Of a DNA stretch of 64,000 bases, positions 12,387-24,289 are shown piece after piece (position 1 is the first letter of the stretch; every line of letters starts with the position of its first letter). This DNA is from Nicotiana tabacum (taxonomy: Eukaryota > Streptophyta > Magnoliopsida > Solanales > Solanaceae), in NCBI RefSeq assembly GCF_000715075.1, contig NC_134095.1, forward strand, positions 54,680,419-54,744,418. Direction: 5' to 3'. Both the position numbers and the translations under genes were made by a program. Under the pieces are notes generated by a model that ran no database searches, had not been told where the DNA came from, and saw nothing but the letters and a program-made list of their open reading frames with translations.

Positions 12387-13363
12387 AGACTGCTACCCCA
12401 AAGTCTGACCCTGATGGCCTGAATACCCACTTGAAGAACCTTGAATGACTGGTGAGTGGTATGAACTCTCTAACATGGCACTAAAATAGGCACTGGAAGA
12501 ACCCTGATGAGCTGGTGGGCGATAAGAACTCTCTGGCATAGCACTAAAATAGGGTTGCACTGGAGTCCCTCGAGGAGGTGGTGGTGCTGGATATGTGGGT
12601 CTTCTAGGCTAACCCCTCCCAAACTGGCCTCTGCCCCTAGCCGGGGCACCTCTAAACTCTCCAGAGAAACGGGTCCTCTTGTCCTGCTGCATCTACTCCC
12701 TACCCCTCTGGTGGTAGCCCTCAATCCTCCGAGCAATCTCTACCACTAGCTGATAATCAGTAACCATATCAACCTCCCAAGCCATACTAGCCTAAATACT
12801 GGGGTGCAACCCCGCAACAAAACTCAGCACTCTCTCTGCACCTGTAGGAAGTATCATAAGTGTATGGCAAGACAACTTAGAAAATCTTGTCTTATAATCG
12901 GTCACGGATATTTGACCCTGCTAGAGATGCTCAAATTGACACCGCAACTCTTCCCGCAGGGAGGGTGAAATATACCTATCCAAGAAAAGTCGCGTAAACT
13001 GGTCCCAAGTCATGGGAGGAGAACCTACTGGCCTGTCGAGAAGATAAGATTACCACCATCTGCGGGGCTTGCTCTCCAACTAGAAAGTAGTGAAATCCAC
13101 CCCATGCAACTCTAATATCCTCATGTTGTGTAGTCTATCCCTGCAACTATCTATAAAGCCCTGGGGATCCTCATGTCGCTCACCTCCGAAGACAAGAGGG
13201 TGTAGCCTAGTCCATATTTCCAAAAGCTTTTGCAGCTCGCTTTTGGGATGTATCATCCCCTACCTCAAGCTGGTGCCCTCCCCCGGCCTCTGCCTTGGCA
13301 TCTAGCAATGGGGGAAGCATCTCTTCCTGAGTTCGGAATGTCTACTGCATGCGTTCTCACCAT
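12387..13363 (-). pseudogene. Element A gag (heavily degenerate)
   Basis: A gag start is visible on minus at 13363 (MVRTHAVDIPNSG), 178 bases inside the primer site. The equivalent start in element B is at 20964 (MVRTRTVDVPDLG). Downstream the frame is broken repeatedly, but DNA-level alignment to element B gag is obvious over the whole stretch. Gag would form the virus-like particle. Confidence 0.6.
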
Positions 13364-13540
13364 CTGTGAAAGAATAAGAAAAAGGAACTTAGTATACCAT
13401 CAACTGTATGAAAGGAGATGAATAAAGAGTAGTTTCCTAACAACCTATAGCCTCTCGAAGATAAATACAGACGTCTCCATACCGATCCGCAAGACTCTAT
13501 TAGGTCTGCCCATAACTTGTGAGACCTATGTGAACCTAGT

Positions 13541-13552
13541 GCACAGATACCA
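13541..13552 (-). other. Primer binding site of element A (degenerate tRNA-iMet type)
   Basis: Read on minus the site is TGGTATCTGTGC. It begins a few bases inside the LTR terminus at 13556. The usual plant tRNA-iMet complement is TGGTATCAGAGC, so two positions have changed. Confidence 0.65.
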
Positions 13553-13555
13553 TGT

Positions 13556-15977
13556 TGTCACGATCCAATATCATTATAGGCCGTGATGACGTCCAACGCC
13601 ATTGATAGGTAAGCCAACACTGATCACTCTAGTGGTTTCCCATTTTTAAATAACTTATTAAGCGGATAACATTTCCTCATTCATTAAAAAGATTTAGAAA
13701 ATTGCAAATGTAACATAATTAAACAACGGAATCAGTGAGTACAAATCGTAATCATGTAAACATATCCAAAATCATAAGTCTACTAGTGTGTGCCAAGACC
13801 TGGTGTCACAAGTATGTAGGCGTTCTAGTAGAATGTACAAAAGAATACTAGTACACTGTATGAAAGGAAATAGACAGAAAAAACATAACATAAAGAAGAC
13901 TCCAGCTACTGCAAAATGGCTTAGAAGGCAGCTCACCATGAAGTCTCGAAATGGGGATCAAATCGGCACGTCGGACTGGTGACCAGATGCAGCTGCCTCA
14001 AATCCTGTAAAACAAGTGACCTTTCAAACAATGAATCGTACGAATTATAAGGGGTTCTGGTTCTATTATCACACACAAATACCACCGAGGACATTCGACC
14101 CAATCCAACATAAAAATAAATAGTCCACTACCGAGGGTCGAACGGCCCGAACCATATATACATTTATTAACATGCCGAGGCGAACGGCCTGCTCCTATGA
14201 GAGTAGTGGAAACAATTACCCCGCTCACGAAATATACTTGCGACGCGGTTAAGTATAAATATAACTTAATATTTCCTCGATTTTTTTCAAAATAAATATT
14301 TGCTTGAAATCCTTGAAATCATGACATTCTCAACTTAGTTCCATTCAATGCAAATCAACAATTATAATCATATAACGGTACCCACAAAGCATGGTGTAAG
14401 CCTAGAACTACTCGGACATAATAGGAATAGTAGATACGTACAGACTCTCGTCACTTCATGCGTATGTAGGCCCCACAATTAATTATATATTAATTAAGTT
14501 CACCTATAGGGAAATTTCCCTCTTACAATGTTAGAAAAGAGACTTACCTCGTTTCGAGCCTACTTCCAACTTAAGAATGCACTTAAACCCTCAAACCGGA
14601 GCCGAACAATCTGAAACTATTCAAATAGTGTAAAAACTAATCAATATAGGCTCAAAAGTTCATATTCCCACTATTAGAGTGATTATCCAACCCATATTGC
14701 AAGATTCCTAAAATTCACTCCAGGGCCCACATGCCCGGATTCCGGAAATTTTCGAAGAAAGTTGTTACCCATAACCTTAAGATCAAGAATATATGATTTT
14801 TACTTCATTCCATAACAAATTTCAAGGTTAAATCTTGTTTTCATCAAAAACCTAGGTTTTACTCAAATCCCATGATTTTCACTAATTTATACATGTTAAT
14901 CTACCCAAAATCCAAGTATTTAACTCACATATAGTAGAAATTACTTACTTCCAAAAGCTTGGTGAAAAGCCCCTCTCAAGAAGCTCAAAAACTTCCAAAC
15001 AATGGTGTGAAATGAGCCAAAAATGTCTAATGCCCACATTAAATGAAGGCTATTGCCTTCAATGATTTCCACATCTACTATCCTGGGTCACATCTGCGCC
15101 CCCCACATCTGCGGAACATCGCTGGACCGTCTGGGCCGCTTTTGCGGAGAAAGGGCCGCATCTGCAGTTTTTGGGTTGGCCACCCTTGGCCGCATCTGCG
15201 AGTCAAGGCCCACACCTGCGAGCCCGCATCTACGGCTGACCAACCGCAGGTGCGATTATGACAGAAGCTGGGCATTTAGTTCTTGCCCAAACTTTCCAAC
15301 TTGGCCCGAGCCTCATCCGATAGACGCTATGGGCCCTCGAGGCCCAGCCCGAGCACACCCACAAGTTTGAAATGATAAAATGGACTCGCTCAAACCCTCA
15401 GAATGTCGGAAACAACATCAAAACTAGGAATCACACCCTAAAACCATTTGATTCAAACTTATGAACTTCAAGTTCTTCAATTTACTTCCAATGTGACGAA
15501 ACACACTTATACTACTCAGATTGACACCAAATTTTGTGTGCAAGTCTTAAATGACTTTATGGAACTATTTTCAGTCTCAGAATTCCTTTCTGACCTTGAT
15601 ATCACCTAAACCCGCTCTAAACCAAATTTAAAGGTCTTCAAAATCCTTAAGGAATAAACTTTCGCTATTAGGCGCCAAAACGCTCCCAAGTCACCTAAAA
15701 CCCAATCCGGACATGCGCCCAAATCCGAAATCATCATACAAACCTATTGGAACCGTCAAATCCCGATTCCGAGGTCGTTTACTCAAAATGTTGACCGAAG
15801 TCAAACTTGGCCTTTTAAGCCATCCTTAAGGAACCAAGTATTCCTATTTCAACCCAAACTCTTTCAAATCCCGAACCAACCATCCTTGCAAGTTATGAAT
15901 CAGTGAAAGTAAGTACGGGAAGTCTTATTTAGGGAAATGGGATTCTAGAAAGCAAAACGACCAGTCGGGTCATTACA
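13556..15977 (-). repeat. Middle LTR (2.4 kb), shared by elements A and B
   Basis: The ends read on minus TGTAATGACC (15977) and GGATCGTGACA (13556). The same sequence serves as the 5' LTR of A (primer site at 13541) and the 3' LTR of B (polypurine tract at 15978-15990). It aligns along its length with 21157-23849 but lacks about 270 bases found there near 21600-21850. A CpG-rich block with repeated CATCTGCG motifs lies at 15075-15265. Confidence 0.8.
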
Positions 15978-15990
15978 TTCCCCACCTCTT
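15978..15990 (-). other. Polypurine tract of element B
   Basis: Read on minus this is AAGAGGTGGGGAA, directly before the LTR start TGTAATGACC. It is a textbook position and composition for a Ty3 polypurine tract. Confidence 0.7.
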
Positions 15991-17481
15991 AAACAAATGT
16001 TCGTCCTCGAACGGGTTTAGATTCATACCTGGAGTGCTAAATAAGTGTGGATATCTGCTCTGCATGTCCTTCTCGGACTCCCAGGTCACTTCCTCGACTG
16101 GTTGGCTCCTCCACTGGACCTTTACCACAGAAATCCTCTTGGATCTCAACTTGCAATCATGTCTATCAACAATGGCAACTGGCTCCTCCTCATAACCCAA
16201 GATCTCATCTAGCTAAATAGTACTGAAATCTAACACATGAGACAAGTCGGCATGATACCTCTGAAGCATAGACACGTGAAAAACTGGATGAACCCCTGAT
16301 AGGCTAGGAGGTAGAGCAAGATCATTAGCAACCTCCCTAACTCACCTCAATACCTCAAATGGGCCTATAAACCTTGGGCTTAACTTACCCCTCTTCCCTA
16401 ATCTCATAATACCCTTCATCGGCGAGACTTTCAAGAGGAACTTCTCGCCGACCATAAATGATACATCACACGCCTTCTGATCCGTATAACTCTTCTGTTT
16501 AGACTGTGCTATGTGAAGTCTCTCCTGAATCATCTTTACCTTTTCCAAGGCATCCTTCACCAAATCAGTACCATATAACTTAGCCTCGTCGGGATCAAAC
16601 CACCCAAAAGGGGAGCGACATCGCTAACCATATAAAGCCTCAAATGGAGCCATCTCGATGTTGGACTAATAATGGTTGTTGTAAGCAAACTCGGCCAAAG
16701 GTAAGAACTGATCCCACTGCCCTCCAAAGTTAATCACACATGCTCTCAGCATGTCCTCTAATATCTGAAATGCCCTCTCCGACTGTCCATCGGTCTGAAG
16801 ATGGAATGTTATGATGAGCTCCACAAGGGTCCCCAACTCACTTTGAACACCCCTCTAGAAATGTGAAGTGAATTGAGGGCCTCTATCTGATATGATGGAA
16901 ACAGGCACACCGTGTAACCAAACTATCTCCTGAATATATATTTGGTCCAACCTCTCTAAAGTATAGATAGTCACAACTTGAATGAAGTATGCCGACTTGG
17001 TCAACCTGTCGACAATGACCCAAACCGCATCAAACTTCCGCAAAATCCATGGCAACCCAACCACAAAGTCCATAGTAATACGCTCCCATTTCCACTCAGG
17101 TATAGTCATCTACTGAAGTAGGCCTCCTAACCTCTGGTGCTCATACTTAACCTGCTGGCAATTTAAGCACCTAGCTACATACTCAACTATGTCTTTCTTC
17201 ATTCGTGGCCACCAATTGTGTTGTCTCACGTCACGATACATCTTCGTAGCACCTGGGTGAATAGAATACCGCGAACTGTGTGCCTCCTCTAGAATCCTGT
17301 CCCTCAAGACGTCGACATTAGGAACATATAGGCAACATTGGAGTTGCAGAACACCATCGCCAATAGAAACCTCCTTGGCACCACCCTGTAGTACCGGCTC
17401 TCTGAGGACTACTAAATGTGGATCATTAAATTGCTGGGCCTTGATGTGCCCCAATAATGAAGACTGCAACAACACATGCAA
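15978..17481 (-). pseudogene. Element B integrase with chromodomain-like tail (broken)
   Basis: Four minus ORFs represent one integrase. 17110-17481 carries the zinc-binding domain ([18 protein letters not shown], then CLNCQQVKY), with H/C ligands visible. 16855-17109 carries the core start ([23 protein letters not shown]). 16342-16563 carries the C-terminal barrel (PRFIGPFEVLR). 15973-16200 carries the chromodomain-like end (VKVQWRSQPVEEVTWESE). Stops or frameshifts separate all four. Confidence 0.75.
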
Positions 17482-17489
17482 GAACCTGG

Positions 17490-18060
17490 CCGGTCTCTGA
17501 AATATCCAACCTCACAAGTTTGTTAGCCAAGGACTGAATGTCCAAAGCTAGTGGCCTCTCCTTTGCTGATAGGAATGTCAAGCTACCCATACTCTTTGCC
17601 TTCCTGCTTAAGGCATCTGCGACTATATTTGCCTTGCCCGGATGATAAAGAATGGTGATGTCATAATCCTTCAGTAACTCAAGCCATCTACGCTACCTCA
17701 AATTGATATCCCTCTACTTGAACAAATGCTGCAAGCTGCGATGATCAGTATAAACCTCACATGACACCCCTTAAAGATAATGCCTCCATATCTTAAGAGC
17801 ATGAACAATCACGGCTAACTCTAGATCATGCATAGGGTAGTTCTTCTCATGAATCTTCAACTGACGTGAAGCATATGTAATAACTTGCCCCTCCTACATC
17901 AATAGACAACCTAAACCAACGCATGAAGAATCGCAATACACAGTACACATCCCCGAACCGGAAGGCAACACTAGGACAAGTGCTGTAGTCAAAGCTATCT
18001 TGAGCTTCTGAAAGCTCGCCTCACAATCATCAATGGAAAGGATCACCCTCCTGGGTCAAT
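17490..18060 (-). pseudogene. Element B RNase H region (broken)
   Basis: The DNA aligns with element A RNase H at 10160-10693. Encoded traces include [14 protein letters not shown] near 17620-17650, where the last catalytic Asp survives. The reading frame is interrupted several times, so no long ORF appears. Confidence 0.6.
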
Positions 18061-18170
18061 TTAGTCAAAGGTGCTGCAATAGAGGAAAAGCCCTGCACAA
18101 ATCGACGATAATAACTAGCTAGCCCCAGGAAACTCCTGATCTCAGTCACTGAAGTGGGACGTGGTCAACT

Positions 18171-18796
18171 CTAAACTGCCTCAATCTTCTTGGGATCCAC
18201 CTTAATACCCTCTCCTGATACAACATGCCCCAATAATGCCACAAACTCTAGCCAAAACTCACACCTAGAAAACTTAGCATATAGCTTCTGCTCTCTCAAT
18301 GTCTGAGGTACCACTCTAAAATGCTGCTCGTGCTCCCCCAGGCTACGTGAGTAAATCAAGATGTCATCAATGAAGATGATAACAAAAGAATCAATATAAG
18401 GCCTGAACACCCGGTTCATCAAATCCATAAACATTGATGGGGCATTGGTCAAGCCGAAAGACATCACTAGAAACTCATAATGGTCATATCTAGTACAGAA
18501 GGCAATCTTTAGAACATCTGAGTCCCAAATATTCAACTGATGGTACCTCGATCTCAAATCGATCTTAGAAATGACCCTAGCACCCTGCAATTGGTCAAAC
18601 AACTCATCTATGCGTGGCAATAGGTACTTGTTCTTGATAGTAACCTTATTCAACTGGAGGTAATCAATGCACATCCATATAGTCCCCTCCTTTATCTTTA
18701 CAGATAACATTAGTGCACCCTAAGGTGATACACTGGGCCTCACAAACCCCTTTGCTAATAACTCCTCAAACTGCTCCTTCAATTCCTTCAACTCTT
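18171..18796 (-). pseudogene. Element B reverse transcriptase
   Basis: The ORF at 18171-18710 carries [49 protein letters not shown] and an intact active-site box FIDDILIYS. The N-terminal block upstream is out of frame or stopped. Unlike element A, the catalytic Asp pair is retained, but the ORF lacks its start and connection region. Confidence 0.75.
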
Positions 18797-19440
18797 TCAA
18801 AGCCATACGGTACGGTGGGATAGATATAGGCTAGGTACCTGGAGCCAAATCAATACAAAAATCAATATCACAATCTGGCGGCATGCTTGGAAGTCAGAAG
18901 GGAACATATCGGCGAACACCCAGACTATTGGAACTGAATCAATCATCGAATTTAGAAAATAGATGACCCGACTATATGTACTAACAAAGGAACCCTTCCA
19001 CTCCAACCTCGGCATCTCTGGCATCGCTAAAGTAACAATCTTGGCATGACAATCAAGGATGGCGTGATATGGGGATAACCAATACATGCCCAGGATGACC
19101 TCAAAGTTGATCATATCAAGTAACAGAAGGTCCGCTCTAGTCTCGTAACCATAGAATATAACCACACAGGACCGGTAGACCTGATCCACAACCACATAAT
19201 CGCCCATGGAAGTGGAAACATAAATAGGAGTACCCAAAGACTAAAAAGGAATATCCAGGAAATGAGCAAATAGAGATGACATATATGAATATGTAGACCC
19301 TGGATCAATAATACCGAAACATCTCTACCGCGGACAGAAATAATACATGTGATCACGGCATCTGAGGCCACTACATCTGGTCTAGCCGAAAAAGCATAGA
19401 ATCTGGCTGGAGCGTCGGCTGGCTGGCCTCCGCCTGGCTG
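18797..19440 (-). pseudogene. Element B aspartic protease and linker (frameshifted)
   Basis: The ORF at 18797-19237 starts just past the protease active site and reads GTPIYVSTSMGDYVVVDQVY, then RADLLLLDMINFEVILGMYWL, typical of the post-flap protease region. The active-site segment itself lies in an overlapping ORF (19111-19371) where the expected DPGSTYS is read out of frame. That indicates a single-base indel near 19300. Confidence 0.65.
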
Positions 19441-20964
19441 AGCAATGGCTGACTGACCTCCCCCTTCCTGGCCTCTGCCTCTAGGATGTCCCCTACTTGC
19501 ATGTCCTCCGCCTCTAGGCGGCCGGATGGCTGGTGCTGCAATTATGGGCTAATAACCCTACTGTACTGCGTTGCCCCAAAGTTTGGGACAAAATCTCTTC
19601 ATATGACTTGGATCCCCACACTCATAACAACCCCACGGTGCCATGGACTACTGTCTTGAAGCCTATCCTTGATGGCCCAAATACCTACTAGAAGAACCCT
19701 AAATGGCTGGTGGGTAGTATGAACTCTCTGTCATAGCACTGAAGTAGGCGCTGGAAGAACCCTGATGACTAGAATACCCGCTGGAGGAACCTTGAATAGC
19801 TGGCGGGTGGTAAGAACTCTCTAGCATCGCATTGAAATAAGGCCTCGCTGAAGCACCTCGAGGAGGTAGTGGTGGTGCTTAATATGGGGGCATGTTGGGT
19901 TGGACCTTTGCCCCTAGCTGGGGCACCTCTAAACTCTCCAGAGAATCGGGTCCTTTTGTCCTGCTGCAACTACTCTCTACCCCTCTAGCGGTAACCCTCA
20001 ATTCTACGAGCAATCTCCACCACTAGCTGATACTCAGTCCCCATATCAACCTCTCGGTCCATGCTAGCTCGAATACTAGGGCGTAACCCCGCAACAAATC
20101 TCTACACTCTCTCTGCGTTCGTAGGAAGTATCATGAGTGCATGGCAAGACAACTTAGAGAATCTCGTCTCATAGTCGGTCACAGACATCTGACCCTTTTC
20201 GAGCTGCTCAAACTGACACCTTAACTCTTCCCTCTGAGAGGGTGGAATATACCTATCCAATAGAAGTCGTGTAAACTGATCCCAAGTCATGGGAAGAGAA
20301 CCTGATGGTCTACCGAGAAGGTAAGACTGCCACCATCTACGGTCCTTGCCCTCTGACTAGAAGGCGGTAAAATCCACTCCATTGGAATCCAATATCCTCA
20401 TATTGTATAGTCTGTCCCTACACCTATCAATGAAATCTTGGGCATCCTCATGACACTCACATCCAAAGATGGGAGGGTGTAGCCTAGTCCATCTGTCCAA
20501 TAACTTCTGCGGATTGCCGTCCTCAGCTGGTCTGGGCTCAGGTACCACTGTTACAGCTGGCTGGGCACCGCCTTCGGGTAGAGTACCCGGAGTCTGATAT
20601 ACAACAACAGTGTGCCCAAGAGCCTGAGCAGTAGGGGCCTGTGCTCCCCCTCCTGCCTGAGATATGGTTGGGTCTGTTGGAGATAAACTAGCCTGAGTCA
20701 TAGTGTCCATGAATCGCAGCATATAGCCCATGACCTCCTGGAAACCCGGTGTTGTCATGAAATCTGCCTGGGCAGGCTCTGCTGCGGGCACCTCGCCCTG
20801 CTCCTCAATAATGGGATCCCCTGCTGGATCCACCAGTGATGCAACTGGGGCAACTCTGGGATGCCCTCGTCCCCTATCTCGGGTCGGTGCCCTTCCCCGG
20901 CCTCTAGCAATGGGGGAGCAGCTCCTCCCAGGTCTGGAACATCTACCGTACGCGTCCTTACCAT
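19441..20964 (-). pseudogene. Element B gag with zinc knuckle (frameshifted)
   Basis: Gag starts at 20964 (MVRTRTVDVPDLGG). It shifts frame near 20830-20850 into the ORF 20357-20833 (FMTTPGFQEVMGYMLRFMD, then LLDRWTRLHPPIFGCE). It continues in 20102-20290 with the conserved gag core (MTWDQFTRLLLDRYIPPSQR, then FEQLEKGQMSVTDYETRF). A CCHC knuckle, CYECGDPSHMKRFC, is encoded near 19587-19629. The protein would package element RNA; this copy is not translatable as one piece. Confidence 0.75.
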
Positions 20965-21141
20965 CTGTAAGAGAATATAAAAAGAAAATTTATTATACCA
21001 TCGATTGCACGATAGAAGATGAATAAAGAGTAGTTTCCTAACACCCTATAGCCTCTCGAAGATAAGTACATATGCCTCCGTACCGATCCACAAGACTCTA
21101 CTAGGTTTGCCCATAACTTGTGAGACCTATGTGAACCTAGT

Positions 21142-21153
21142 GCTCTGATACCA
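21142..21153 (-). other. Primer binding site of element B (tRNA-iMet)
   Basis: Read on minus this is TGGTATCAGAGC, the exact classic plant initiator-Met tRNA complement. It sits three bases inside the LTR terminus at 21157. Confidence 0.8.
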
Positions 21154-21156
21154 TAT

Positions 21157-23849
21157 TGTCACGACCCAAATTCCACATTAGGCTATGATGGCGACAAACA
21201 CCATTGTTAGGCAAGCCAACACTAATCAACTAGTAAATCCTCATTTAAATAAATAGTACGTAAAAACTTTTCCTTATTGATAAGAAATTAGGAGTTTGAA
21301 ACTTAAGCAAAATTAGATGAAAGTAATAATTACAAACTTAAATCATGATAGTAATCCAAAATTCATAAGTCTACCAATATGTATGCCAAGACCTGGTGTC
21401 ACAAGTATGTGGGCAATCTAGTAGAATATACAAAACAATACTATCCTACTGTCTGGAAAGGAAATAGATAGGAAAAGTAAAGACATAGAAAGACTCCAGT
21501 TGCTGCAGAACGGATCAAAAGGGCAGCTCACCGGAAGTCTCAAGCTGAGGAGTCTACTCTACGCGTTGGACTGATGGCCAGATGTACCTGCCTCAAAGCC
21601 TGTACAATCAAGTACAGAAGTGTAGTGTGAGTACATCAAAATATGTATCTAGTAAGTATCTCGCCTAACTTCGCAAAAGTAGCGACGACGGTCGACTCCG
21701 ACACTTACTAGGGCCAGCAAATATAATAATATGAAGTTCAATATTTTAATTCACAATGTATGTAGATAACAACAAGCTCAAACAAGAATAATACTGAAAA
21801 TCCTTTCATCCAATAAATAAATCTAGGCACTTTCTTCATTTAAAACAAGTGACCTTTCAAGCAATGAATCATACGAATTATAAGGGGTTCCGGTTCTATT
21901 ATCACACACGAATACCACCAAGGACGTTCGACCCAATCCAACATAAAAATAAACAGTGCACTACCGAGGGTTGAACGACCTGACCATATATACATTTATT
22001 AACATGCTGAGGCGAACGGCCCGCTCCCATAAGAGTAGTGGAAATAATCACCCCGCCCGCGGAATATACTTGCAACGCGGTTAAGTATAAATATAACTTA
22101 ATGTTTCCTCGATTCTTTTCAAAATAAATATTTACTTGAAATCATAACATTCTCAACTTATTTCCATTCAATTCAAATCAACAATTATAATCATATAAAG
22201 GTACCCACAAAGCATGGTGTAAGCCTAGAACTACCCGGACATAACAGGAATAGTAAGTGCGTACGGACTCTCGTCACTTCGTGAGTACGTATCCCCCACA
22301 ATTAATCATATATTAATTAAGTTCACCTATGGGGAAATTTCCCTCTTACAAGGTTAGAAAAGAGACTTACCTCGTTTCGAGCCTACTTCCAACTCAAGAA
22401 TGCACTCAAACCTTCAAACCGGAGCCAAACAATCCGAAACTATTCAAATAATGTAAAAACTAATCAATATAGGCTCAAAAGTTCATATTTCTACTATTAG
22501 AGTGATTACCCAACCCATATTGCAAGATTACTAAAATTCACCCCAGGGCCCACGTGCCCGGATTATGAAAATATTCGAAGAAAGTTGTTACCCATAACCA
22601 TAGGATCAAGAATATATGATTTTTACTTCATTCCATAATAAATTTCGTGATTACATCTTGTTTTTATCAAAAACCTAGGTTTTACTCAAATTCCATGATT
22701 TTCACAAATCTTTACAAGTTAATCTATCCAAAATCCAAGTATTTAACTCACATATAGTAGAAATTACTTACCTCCAAAAGCTTGGTGAAAAACCCCTCTC
22801 AAAAAGCTCAAAAATCGCCTAACAATAGTGTGAAATGAGCCAAAAATGTCTAAGGCCCATATTAAATGAAGGCTATTGCCTTCAGTGATTTCTGCATTTG
22901 CGGTCCTGGGCCACACCTATTCCCCCCCCCCCTGCAAAAAATGGTCAGCTTCTGCGAAACTTCGCTGGGTTGGCTGGGCTGGTTGGGCCGCTTCTGCGGA
23001 AGGCCAACCGCTTTTGTGGAGAAAAGGCTGCATCTGCAGTTTTTGGGTTGGCCACCCTTGGTCGCATCTGCGAGTCAAGGCCCGCACTTGTAAGCCCACA
23101 TATGCGGCTGACCAACTACAGATGCAGTTATGACAGAAGCTAGGCATTCAGTTCTTGCCCAAACTTTCCAACTTGGTCTGAGCCTCATCCGATTGACGCT
23201 AGAGGCCCCCGAGGCCCCGCCCTAACACACCCACAAGTCTGAAATGATAAAACAGACTCGCTCGAACCCTCGGAATGCTAGAAACAACATTAAAACTAGG
23301 AATCACACCCTAAAACCATTTGATTAAAACTTATGAACTTCAAGTTCTTCAATTTACTTTCAATGTGACAAAACACACTTATACTATGCGGATTAACACC
23401 AAATTTTGCATGCAAGTCTTAAATGACATTATGGAACTATTTCCGATCTCGGAGTTCTGTTCGTACCTCGATATCACCAAAATGTGCTCTAAACCAAATT
23501 TAAAGGAATTCAAAATCCTTAAGGAATCAACTTTCACTATTAGGTGCCAAAACGCTCCAGGGTCATCTAAAACCGGATCCGGACATACTCCCAAGTCCGA
23601 AATCATCATACGAACCTGTTGGAACCTTCAAATCCCGATTCCAAGGTCGTTTACTCAAAATATTGACCGAAGTCAAACTTGGCCTTTTAAGCCAACCTTA
23701 AGGAACCAAGTGTTCCGATTTTAACCCAAACTCTTCCAAATTCTGAACCAACCATCCCCGCAAGTCATGAATCAGTAAAAGTAAGTACGGAAAGTCTTAT
23801 TTAGGGGAACAAGGTTCTAGAAAGCAAAACGACCAGTAAGATCGTTACA
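21157..23849 (-). repeat. Right-hand LTR (2.7 kb), 5' LTR of element B
   Basis: The minus-strand ends read TGTAACGATC at 23849 and GGGTCGTGACA at 21157. It aligns with the middle LTR but is about 270 bases longer because of a segment near 21600-21850. A CpG-rich CATCTGCG-type block lies at 22900-23125 and includes a run of C near 22922-22932. Element C sequence begins immediately after 23849. Confidence 0.8.
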
Positions 23850-23851
23850 AT

Positions 23852-24260
23852 GTGAGTTGCCCTGTTCATTCAGCTCTTCCAGCCGCCTGTGGTATTCCAG
23901 CTACTCCTAAGCCCCTGGAGCCTTATTATGCACTGCCAGTATCTAGTGTGCCTTCTGCACGGGGTGCTTTCAGTGGTCAGTCCAGCAGACCTGGCCCGAG
24001 CCAGCCACAGCCATCCACGCCCTTTGAGAGCTTATTTTGAGTGCGGCCACACTAGCCATATGGTAAGGGATTGCCTCGGGCTTAGGAGGGGTGCACCTCT
24101 ACAGATTTCTCAGGCACTACATGCTCCACTGGGTCCTCAGGCTATGATTACAGAACTAGCTACCACTCCACCTACTTAGCCAGCTCAAGGTGGAGGTCGG
24201 GGAGGTAGAGGTCGCCCTAGAAGGGGAGGACAAGCCAGATATTATGCCCTTCCTGCTCGT
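23852..24260 (+). pseudogene. Element C gag C-terminus with damaged zinc knuckle
   Basis: Two overlapping frames encode the Pro/Ser-rich gag tail and then YFECGHTSHMVRDC. The knuckle normally starts with Cys, so the first zinc ligand is Tyr here. A Gly/Arg-rich linker follows after an in-frame stop near 24178. The N-terminal two thirds of gag is absent. Confidence 0.65.
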
Positions 24261-24289
24261 ACAGTGGTAGTTGCTTCCAACTCTATCAT

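Larger units (their letters stand above)
8577..23849 (-). mobile_element. Tandem array of two Tekay/Del-like chromoviruses sharing the middle LTR
   Basis: Three related LTR segments (8577-8651, 13556-15977, 21157-23849) separate two homologous internal regions (8652-13555 and 15978-21156), all on minus. LTR 5' ends read TGTAACGACC or TGTAATGACC, and 3' ends read GGATCGTGACA or GGGTCGTGACA. Each internal region runs from a tRNA-iMet-like primer site through gag, protease, RT, RNase H, integrase and a chromodomain-like tail (WRGQPVEEATWESE) to a polypurine tract next to the LTR. Every ORF is broken. Order PR-RT-RH-IN plus the chromodomain marks a Ty3 chromovirus; the Tekay/Del lineage is a recall-based call. 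Confidence 0.8.

Noticed and set aside
15043..15370. Several overlapping ORFs on both strands, with parallels at 22866-23147
   Set aside because: All come from the CpG-rich LTR block, where stop codons are rare. None matches a protein family.
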